Assembly: GCA_963573315.1 (NCBI GenBank) | Contig: OY752149.1 | Coordinates: forward strand, 1,054,001 to 1,118,000 | Direction of reading: 5' to 3' | Length of the DNA stretch: 64,000 nucleotides | Source: Entomortierella parvispora | Taxonomy: Eukaryota > Mortierellomycota > Mortierellomycetes > Mortierellales > Mortierellaceae | Shown here: positions 55,568 through 64,000 of the stretch, piece by piece | Position numbering within the stretch: position 1 is the first letter of the stretch | Layout of the letters: every line of letters starts with the position of its first letter | Position numbers and translations under genes: made by a program | Notes under the pieces: model-generated | Database searches by the model: none | The model's input: only the letters and a program-made list of their open reading frames with translations | Told to the model about the DNA's origin: nothing

Positions 55568-57189
55568 ATGTGGTCATCCTGTAAGTCCCCTCTCTTCTCT
55601 CTTCTCTGTCTCTGTCTCCCCTTCCTTCTTCCAGTCCTCCCCCCGTCGCAACCGCTGCATTTTCTCAGGGGACTCACTGTCGACCTGGTCCTTGATTGAG
55701 AGCGACTCAGCCTTGCTCATGCTTACCGTGAATAAGCAAGCTTGGGTCCACGCGCAAATGCTGACCTCAAGGACATCGCCCATGAGAGCCGTCCCATAAC
55801 CCTGGCTTCTTAAATCAAAATGACCACATTGTGCTTGCCAGTAGTATTGACCCTTCCTCCCCTTTCTTCCCCTCGCCGGATGACGACGACCCAGTGACAT
55901 CCTCTGTTTCTTCTCTTGCTGGTTACGGCTCTCCCACGACCGGCTCTCCCAAGCCCGGCGATATCCCCAATGCTGGTGAGGGTGTCAAGTCTGCTGCCTC
56001 GCTCTGCAAGGATGGCAACTACTACTCGCCCTTGACCACCAAGGACCTCGAATGGACCATTGCTGCCACTGCCTCCACCGAGACCCAGACCTTCTACTGC
56101 ATCAATGACCAGGGGTACTTTGGTCACGTTCAGTTGATCCACTCTAACCTTGGGTAAGGACACGGCCTCTTTTTTTTCTCTCTTGACCAGACAAGTGACC
56201 TCCTCCGCTGCAGCTGCACGCAATGTAGCAAACGACTGGACAAAAGTACCAATGGCCTGACAGACCTGCCCCTGTCTTATTTCTCTGTCATCTCTTTTAG
56301 AATCTGGGGTGCGCCAGCCAATGTCCAGATGACGGCTCGTTTCCGTGGCGACGGTGTCAATAAGTTCTTCTCTGTGAACATGACCAACTTTGTTCTCTCG
56401 GGCGACAAACTGTCGGCGTCGACCAACCTGATGTCTGTGACCTTGTCCCCTGACGGCAACAAGTTCACCATCCAGGTCACCAACCCCCCAGATCTGATTG
56501 CCTCCTTGACCTTTGAGCGCACTACCCCCGGCTACAAGATTGGAGAGGGCAAGAGCTTCTTTGGCGATGGATTTGTTTCTCACAAGTTCTGGCCCGCTTG
56601 CAAGGTCTCCGGCATGATGATTGTCGAGGGTAAAGCCCATGATATGGCTGGCGAGGGTACGTTTGTGCACGCGATCCAGGGAATGCGTCCTCACTTGGTC
56701 GCCTCCAAGTGGAGCTACGTCGACTTTTCAGGAAAGAACACCGAGACCGACAACAAGGCCAAACTCTCGTTGGTTCAGTTCACGACACCCGAGTACTATG
56801 GAAGCGCCACCGTCACGCAAGGATCGATTGTCTTCGACGGTGCATTGGTCGGTGTTGCGGTCGACAACAAGACAGAGTTTGTTACAACAGTGTTTGACGA
56901 GGAGACTGGATACAATCCTCCCACAGAGATTAACTATGTTTGGGAGGGCAAGACCTTGGAAGGTGACAAGCCCTTCAAGGCCGTCTTGAACGTGAAGCCT
57001 CAGGGTCTCTGCCAAAAGGTTGATTTGTTGGCCGAGATCCCATGGGCTCTCCGCAAGATTGTCTCTACTTTTGTGGCCAAGCCCATCATCTACCAATGGT
57101 ACGATGATGCCTCTGCCGTGGTCACAATCGGCGACAAGGAGCACAAGGTGACAGGACACGTCTACCACGAGGCCACCTTTGTCATGTAA
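55568..57189 (+). CDS. SVF1: Svf1-like survival factor (lipocalin-like, ceramide transfer)
   Basis: Three exons are proposed: 55568..55580, 55895..56153, 56301..57189 (386 residues). Exons 2 and 3 are firm: KDLEWTIAATASTETQTFYC, YFGHVQLIHSNLGIWGAP, GYKIGEGKSFFGDGFVSH, GKAHDMAGEGTFVHAIQGMR, WSYVDFSG and VTGHVYHEATFVM. These match Svf1, a two-lipocalin-domain protein that moves ceramide from ER to Golgi and protects against oxidative and cold stress. The N-terminus is uncertain. ATG TGG TCA TCC before GTAAGT at 55581 is a good first exon, but the nearest acceptors (55841, 55844) give a frame with an early stop, whereas CCCAG at 55894 keeps phase. A third small exon is possible. A 13-base inverted repeat links the start codon and the 3' part of the intron. 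Confidence 0.88.
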
Positions 57190-57642
57190 AATGGACGGAC
57201 CTTTTTTTGTATCGGGAGACATGATAGAGAGAGTACACTACTTAACCACTGAATAAACCATTAATAATGAAGCAGCAGGACGAAAATGAAGACATGAAAG
57301 GTCACAAATAGACGTGAGATGACAATAAAGGACATGAAGACACATGGAAAGACATGAAAGAGTGAACAAAGCGAGAGGGCTGTATCGCTCCTCGCACGCC
57401 ACATACAGGAGCCAAATGCAAGGTTCTCCTACAGGTACCCAACATGTTCTTCGTGTAAAGAAAGCTCAAGGCTTTCAACAGGTTACTGTTCAAGAAGACC
57501 TCAGTGGCGATCCATGATACGCTCTTCTTGACAGCCAACAATAAAGCCCCTGAAGGTGGCAACGAAAGTGGGATCCGCTTCCGTGTCACATGGTCAGGCA
57601 ATTTGTTAAGGGTATACCCGGTCCACGTTTCTTGATGCCAAC
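57190..57642. other. Intergenic region
   Basis: 3' region of SVF1 and promoter of the THOC5-like gene on the same strand. Short repeats of ACATGAA/GACATG occur near 57290-57360. No gene is seen. Confidence 0.4.
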
Positions 57643-58982
57643 ATGCATCTTTCGAGGCATTTCTTTCTCAAACACCTCACAGACACATACGCCAACATGA
57701 TCGCAACCAACGGAAGCGTCGACCACTCTGATATAACCAAGAAACCCGAAAACGTGGCACGGATATGTAGTCATCTCAGGGATCTCGCTACACAGATGGC
57801 TTCTCTTCGCCGACAAACGCCATCTAATCACGACGATGTCATGGAAGTTGACCTTGAATACGAGGTAACAGAAAAGCTTGGAGGCGAGCGTCACTCACGG
57901 AGGATGGGACCAAAAGGAAAATAGTGAAAGGAGCCTTCTCCCAGGATCGTACAAAGAATCTGTTTTAATCGAAGGCGACCTTTTTCCTGATGTTTGTATT
58001 TTAGGATCTGAACGACTCTACCACCACAGACAGCAAACCCAACACACCAGTCGATCCCGAGATCAAAAAGCAATTGGGCGAAAAGTCATTCCAGGGCATG
58101 ATGTTGATCTCCTCCCTCAAGACCCTGAACCGCCAGCTGTACCATAACGAACGAGCCTTGCGGAATGATCTCACGGATCAAAAGTTGAACGTGGGCAAGG
58201 TCGATCTAGGCATTCAAAACATCAAATACCAGCGCAAATATCTTACAAATGAGATTGCTCGCTGTCGGGATATGGAGTAAGTCACTCTTCCCCTTTGGAT
58301 CATGTACACTTTGCCAACTGTTATATTTCTGAGGGTTAAAAGAAAAAAAAACTGAAACTAACATCAATTCTCTTCTTCATTTTTTAGAACTATTTACCAA
58401 GAGGTTCCTCTCGTCTCGCTAGAAGAATTCAGATTGACGGCTCCTAAAGAGCTCATTTCCGTCGAGGCCATGGATGACCAGGAAGAATTGCACCAATTGA
58501 TGTTGAACCGTCTTCAATTCGAGCTCGAAGAAAGGAAACGGATCGATGCCGAGAAAAGAAGGTTGATCACAGTCAAGGCCAATCTAACAAAGGTCAACAA
58601 GGCTAGGACCTCGACACTGAACAAGATTGAGCAGCAGTTGGAGAATTATATCAAATTGAGTCAACCTCTGCAGGATCTCTTCCAGGATCCTGTCCTGGAC
58701 CCCTCAGCTCCCGCAAAGGCAAAGGAACAGGCAGCGGCCGCCTTTGCAGCAGCCACCAATGCCGCCGCCACCGCTGCTGCGACAGCTGCTGCAGGTGTAG
58801 CAGAATCCTCGAAATCAACAGAGCCTGGAGAGATGGTGTCATCTTCCTCATCACCCACAGCATCATCTCTAGCAAGGGTCAACTCTTCAGATTCTCGTCG
58901 TCGAGGTGGTAATAATGGGGGAGGGGATAGGCCTCAATCATCATCGCAGGACAAAGACGACAAGTACATGGATCTCAGCTAA
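57643..58982 (+). CDS. THOC5: THO complex subunit 5 homologue (mRNA export)
   Basis: Three exons: 57643..57864, 58005..58276, 58388..58982; 362 residues. Mostly helical: ARICSHLRDLATQMASLR, SFQGMMLISSLKTLNRQLY, NVGKVDLGIQNIKYQRKYL and TNEIARCRDMETIYQEVPLV, followed by LHQLMLNRLQFELEERKRID and a coiled coil to KIEQQLENYIKLSQPL. The 'LKTLNR...YL..EI..C' layout matches the N-terminal half of THOC5/FMIP, a THO/TREX subunit coupling transcription to mRNA export. The tail is Ala-rich, then Ser/Gly-rich. It is much shorter than animal THOC5 (~680), lacking the C-terminal half, as in other fungi. A second in-frame ATG at 57697 is an alternative start. Confidence 0.85.
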
Positions 58983-59238
58983 AGAAACGAAAAGTAGAAA
59001 TAAAGAGGTCTGTATATTTTTTTTCTGATTGGGTGTATGTACATGTACACGGGTGTTAGTCTTCTCTTTCTCGGCATGTCTTGGGCCAGACATTGATTCT
59101 TTTCAGTCTTCGGGAATGACATATGGTCTTTTTCGTCGCAGGGGGATCAGGATTTCTTTGCAAGGTCATCACGGCGGAGAAAGAGGACGGCGCCAAGCTA
59201 TCCCATTCCATACCACCGAGGCACACCTGTTGCCTTTT

Positions 59239-62200
59239 TTAAATAATCATGCCCTATAAGCAAAGCACTTTGTTAATATCGTGCACTGAAGAAAAATAAG
59301 AAAGAGCTGCAAAGTGAAAGAGTGGGAGGGGGTGTTGTACCTGCAAGAGCATCTCCTTGCGGACCTGCTCAAAGACTTTTAGCATCTTGCGACGGGCCCC
59401 CAGAGCGGCCACTCCCTTGTTAATCAGATCACCATCCGAAAGATTGACAATATCACGCCAGTTCATCCCCTCAAAGATGTTGTTGTACTTGTGCAGCCGT
59501 AATGATCTCAGCCACGCTGGGGTATCTGTTAGAGATAAGAGGTGGGTTGTTAGTATATTTCTCTTGAATTAGCAACAGGAAAGGAAGCATTGTCCATTGC
59601 AGCGACAATGGGGCTTGGGCAGTGGTGAGAACAATGGGGGATACCTTGTAAGAGTTCAAAATCGACGCCCTCGGGCTGCTTCTTATCCTTGGGAGCAGAT
59701 CCACCACGGCCATGGTGGCCATTCATGCCAAGGCTTGAGATATCACTGGTGTCACTCAAGTAGTCGTCATCCAAAGCAGTCGTCGAAGAGGATGAACCCA
59801 TATGGTGATAATGGCTGTTGTAGAGGTTACTATTATGATGCATCTGCATCTGTTGCTGTTGTGGCTGCAACGAGGCTTGCTGCTGCTGCAGAGGTCGAGA
59901 GTGGTTGCCACCAGGGGGGGACAAGTGCCGCTTTTGGTTGTATTCCACAGGAATCAACCCTTGGTCGGATCCAAAAGCGTGGTTGCCATGGTTGAATTGA
60001 CTAGCTCCAGGGGTCCAAGCGTTCGCGACAGTGGACGATCCCACGCTATTGTTATTGCCATTGTTGTTGTAAGGTTGCTGTTGAGCGATCATTCGAGGCG
60101 AGGTCGATCCCGAAACCGGTCGAGAGCGGAAACCTGCCTTGATAGGCGAAGGAAGAGGGGAAGAGAAGGGGGAAGCGGCTCTAGAACGAGGTTGCTGAAG
60201 AGACTGCGAATTCTGCTGTCCTGGAGAGGAGCGATGCGAGTTGGAGGGTGTGGAATCCAAAGTCAGAGTCTGCAACAGTTGAACAGCCTGCTGTTGTTGC
60301 TGATTGTACCCATCTTGGGCATTATTACCTCCTGCAGTTAAAGCCGTCGCCCCAGTCGATCCAGCTTCAGCGCCACTTGAGGGGATAGATCCAGATCCGT
60401 CTCCCTTGGCGCCTGCAGTAGCTTCAGTGCTCGTGGTTTCATTAAACATGGTCGAAACAATGTTGATCGAGGAAGTGTTGGCGCTCGCGCTCAACAGCTT
60501 CTCATCTCCTTCCAGAACTGTAACCGGTACGTTCGAGATGATGGCGCTCGGTCGAAGCAAGGTCCTGCGCCGGTTATTCGCTTTGATCTCCTCTAGGCTA
60601 GCACCTGTTCTCTGGGACGATCCAGCGTTACCCCCTCCAGCAGCATTGTTGTTTTGAACCCATTGAGAAATGTTCAACTTTGCCAAATCGGCCTCCGTCA
60701 CAGACTTTGGCCGCTCAACAGCTAGTCCGGAAGAGCCTGAAAAGCTTCCTGCGCTCAGGCTATGGCCCGTTCCGTTAGATCCATTGTGGAAGCCGCCCAT
60801 AGTCGGGGACATGATCAGGGGCGTCCATGGTTTATCCAACCCGTCAGCAGCAGCTCCTTGTGACGATGCTGATGCCGATCGAAGACTATTGTGGTTGGAA
60901 GAGCTCAGCATCCATTCCGCGCCACCAACCGATTTCGGCCGTCCAAACGAAGTTCGATCTCCAATATTGCCGGGAGATCCCGAAGTTGATCCAGCAGAGC
61001 TAGAGATGCCACCATTCGCTACTCCATTCATACTGGGCAGAGGGTTCGCTCCCAAGGAGGCAAAATTCCAGTTGGACGAGAATACGGAGGAAGTATCGCC
61101 CTCATGAACAGACTTGGGTCGATTACCAAACATGTTGGGAGCACTGATCCTGTTAAGTGATCCAGGCGAAGCCTTGAACTGATTCGAGCGCGCGGCAACG
61201 GATTCTGACAAAACGCCGCTTCCAATCACACCGGACGAGTTGCCGTTCGCACCACCATTGAGACTGCCACTGCTGCCAAACTTGTTGTTGCTGTTGCTGC
61301 TGGCGGTATTATTATTGTTGGCGATGGGAGTGGTCCGGCCGAGAAAATCAATGCTGTTTCGATGTCCGTCTCTCCTGAACAGGCGATTGTATTCCTCACT
61401 GCCACTAATGGTCACAGAGTGGCGATCATACAATCGGCGCTGGGCTGCAGGTCGGTCCAGTGGTGCAGGAGGCTGGATGGGCAACACGTTCAGCAGTCGC
61501 TGACTCGCCTCCATCTCTGCCTTGAGCATGGCACCATGCAGTTGATTCTGAACTGGGTCTAAAGAGCAAACAAAGAACATAATAAGTCCACTGCCCTGCT
61601 TTGTTCTCGGTTCTATTTCCACGGTGTGGCGCAATGTTCCATTAGTACTATTACCTTTCTCATTGTGAGTGGGAGACAATAGGGCACCCACGGGGTCCTT
61701 CTTGGCCATTTGCTGGAGAACAGTAATAAAGAAGCGGATCTGAACCTGGGAGGAGTGCTGGAGAAGCGAGTACAGCGCAGCTGTCCGCTCAGCCTCTGAC
61801 AACACCCTGAACCAAGACTCGATCGTCGATAGTTCATCCTTGAAGACCATGTCCAATGATACCACAGCCATCTCCTCCAATGTTTGTTCATAGTGCGATA
61901 GGTCTTCGAACCACTTGTCGATTGCCTCCGCTAAGAGTCAGCAGTTATCCATCATGCCGCAGCGAAATGAAATAAAAAAAAAATATAAAGATGACGGCGA
62001 GGGTGTTTTTTGTCAGTAACATTCCGATATCGCTAAATCAAAATGACTCCCAAGACTCCATAGCAAAAGCAAGGCAAAGACGCGCATCCTGTTTTGATTG
62101 AGAGACATCTTTGGCAACTTACCTTCGGGCGACTGAAAGTTGTTGGTGTGGAAGGGATGGTGGTGTCCCTGGGGCAGAATTTCCGATGCAGGTCGTGCGC

Positions 62201-62423
62201 CTCCCCGATGGAAATGCTGCTGCTGTTGCTGCTGCTTCTGCTGTTGGTTTTGTACATGTTGCTGTTGGTGTCCAGACGCAAAGTGGTTCTGTTGCTGCTG
62301 CTGTTGTTGCTGCTGAAGCATGGTGGGGCTGAAGTCGGGCTGTCGAAAGGTAGCAGCGGGATCAAACGACTGCTTCCCTTGGTCAGACAGCATGGTAAGG
62401 GACTCGGAGGGGCGTCTGGCCAT
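59239..62423 (-). CDS. VTS1: SAM-domain RNA-binding protein Vts1 (Smaug homologue)
   Basis: Five exons: 62123..62423, 61655..61930, 59645..61558, 59341..59525, 59239..59253; 896 residues. The N-terminus is poly-Gln/His-rich. A conserved helical block follows: [40 protein letters not shown] and [17 protein letters not shown] ~620-residue Ser/Asn/Gly/Gln-rich low-complexity region comes next. The C-terminal SAM domain begins [20 protein letters not shown], continues [20 protein letters not shown] and ends [20 protein letters not shown]. Vts1 binds Smaug-recognition hairpins (CNGG loops) and recruits the Ccr4-Not deadenylase. The final 15-base exon (GMII, stop) is inferred from the acceptor TTATAG; without it the frame would run into intron sequence. 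The SAM domain is split by an intron right after LLQ. Confidence 0.92.
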
Positions 62424-63825
62424 TCAAGCTGGGAGGGACAATGATGGTGAGAAAAGAAAAAAAAAAAAGACAAAAGGTTAGTCGGACGATGGCGAAAGAA
62501 GGCTGGAGAGGTGTTGCAGTGCAGATGGGTGGTTGTCAGTGATGAGGATGAGGATGAGGAAGCAAGAGGAAAAAAAAAGGGGGGGAGGGTGGGGGAGAAG
62601 AAGAAAGAAAAGAGGATGGAGCGTGTGTATGTGTGTATGTGTGTATGTATGTATGTGTGTGAGTGTGTTCGAGAGATTGCGAGCTGGGTGCGGTGTCAGG
62701 AAAGCAGGAGAGCGAGGGGTCGGCCATGCAGATTGGCTGACTGGTGGACTGTTCACATGCGCCGGGCGAGTGGGCACGAGCTCGTCGACAAAAAAATGCT
62801 AGAGTTCGTTCTGGTCTGGTCTGGCCATGATTGCATTTGTTTGTTTTTGCATGATTGTTTGATTGTTGTGTCTCTCTGGTGTTGCATGGGTTGGGTTCAA
62901 AGGTGTGGGATGCAAGGTGACTTACCGAAGGGAGAGTCGGCCAGAAGGATGGCCTTGGCGTGGGAAGGGGATGAGGGGAATGGAGAGACGAGGGAGAGAT
63001 GAAAGAGGAGGAGGATAGGCGAGGATGGGAGAGAAAGAGCAAGAGGAGGGGGAAGAGAGAAGGAAGGAAAGAAGGAGGGGAAGGAATGCAATGGGATGAA
63101 CAAAGAGGAAAGGGAGGAGGCGAAAAAGAAGAGAAAGAAAAATAAATTATTGACGAAAAACCCCGTCCGTGGGTGGTGCGACCATACGCAGGCGAGGTAC
63201 CGCCTCCTCTGCCTGCACCCAATGAGCGACCCCTGGCCGGCCCCCCGTCCTGGGGCCTTCTTCTTTTTCTCTTTCTTTTTCTTTCTCTGTGAGTTTACTC
63301 CCCATCCGCGCTCCGAGTCTGGAATTCATGCGAGCGAGGCGCAACAGACGACTTCCCAGAGACGGAAACAAAGAAGGGAAAAGACCGCGGCAAACATCCG
63401 TGCCCGCCTGACCTCTATCTTCTTTTCCATGCACAACATCAAAATTGCAACTTGTTGGAACGCACACGCCCTCCCGCCCATCTCTTCCGTGTGTGCGGGG
63501 TCATTCAGATGGTGCGATCAGCCGCCATGTCATCGATTTTGTGTCTGCGCTCTCTCTTTCTATAACACACTGTCGCACCCTCGCATCTATCGCGTGCGAC
63601 CCTCAACTCTGTTCAAGAGATGGTACCCTTCACGACAAACACTCGCACATAGACAAAATAGAGAGCCAGAACCTGGAACCTCCTTGGGCAAGGGAGCTCA
63701 GTTTTTTTTTGTATGCAAAAATGTGTATATTGTGAATTGCTTTAACAAGGTTTTTCTTTACTGCCCAGTTTCAAGATTCACTTGAAGCTGCAGCGTGTCA
63801 ATCAGGGAGATTATTATTTCTGTGC
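62424..63825. promoter_or_regulatory. Upstream region of VTS1 with low-complexity repeats
   Basis: Purine-rich tracts and a GTGTGTATGT microsatellite (about 62622-62668) occur upstream of VTS1. The rest up to the 3' end of the next gene shows no supported gene. Confidence 0.4.
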
Positions 63826-64000
63826 TCAAGAAGAAGCGTCCGACTCGACATCCGACTCGGCTGGGACAGTGCTACCTTGACCACGCAAAATGATGGCGTC
63901 CTCAGGAATGATACCCTCCTTGTTCAGGTACTTGAAGTTGTAACGGTCCGCATGTCCGTCCAAGATCTGGAGATACTCGTCAAATCGGTTGAACTCCAAC
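63826..64000 (-). CDS. 3' end of an unidentified gene (5' part outside window)
   Basis: An open frame enters from the right edge and ends in TGA at 63826-63828. The visible 57 residues include FNRFDEYLQILDGHADRYNF, KYLNKEGIIPEDAIILRG and an acidic Ser-rich end (AESDVESDASS). The smooth amphipathic pattern and codon use look genuine. I do not recognise the family. Confidence 0.65.
   Translation of the reverse strand, partial: LEFNRFDEYLQILDGHADRYNFKYLNKEGIIPEDAIILRGQGSTVPAESDVESDASS

Overview
The window is nuclear DNA from an intron-rich filamentous fungus. Most likely it is a member of Mortierellomycota or a related early-diverging Mucoromycota-type lineage; this is inferred from gene content, not proven. 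Introns are mostly 70-150 bases with GT..AG borders, genes are dense, and gene families are eukaryotic and fungal (ATG18, NDC80, COQ1, COQ9, SVF1, VTS1, DUF1748, Hal-type kinase). Because genes are split by introns, the models below were built by joining reading frames at splice signals and checking phase. CDS coordinates are spans from start to stop; exons are listed in the evidence.

Layout. 0-3.3 kb: the 3' end of a RecQ-like helicase gene faces a DUF6589 gene tail to tail, a probable mobile or domesticated module. 3.8-15.7 kb: housekeeping genes ATG18, NDC80, a TRAX homologue (minus), a large unrecognised gene and a Hal-family kinase (minus). 15.7-21.2 kb: gene-poor, with remnants of a decayed intron-containing gene, a tRNA-Gln(CTG) and a 17-bp tandem repeat. 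21.25-25.75 kb: a five-exon gene that appears to join an N-terminal FEN1/XPG-type flap nuclease to a C-terminal Fanzor/TnpB-type RuvC nuclease with zinc ribbon. This is the most interesting object here. 25.9-29.5 kb: a TLDc-domain (Oxr1-like) protein. 31-35 kb: a secreted protein, a second identical tRNA-Gln, endonuclease V, and a tiny DUF1748 gene with an 8-base exon. 35.4-42.5 kb: a GH18 chitinase with a repetitive tail, a gene-empty 2.4 kb, COQ1 and EMC5. 42.7-49.2 kb: a seven-membrane-segment protein divergent from a voltage-gated K+ channel. 49.9-59 kb: inorganic pyrophosphatase, SURF6, COQ9, SVF1 and THOC5. 59.2-62.4 kb: VTS1. The right edge holds the 3' end of an unidentified gene.

The ordinary genes show no operon-like logic, but many are divergent pairs sharing promoter space (TRAX/unknown, COQ1/EMC5, 7TM/K+ channel, pyrophosphatase/SURF6, COQ9/SVF1). 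Two coenzyme Q genes (COQ1, COQ9) lie about 14 kb apart. The accessory parts, RecQ-DUF6589 and the FEN1-Fanzor gene, both look derived from mobile elements.
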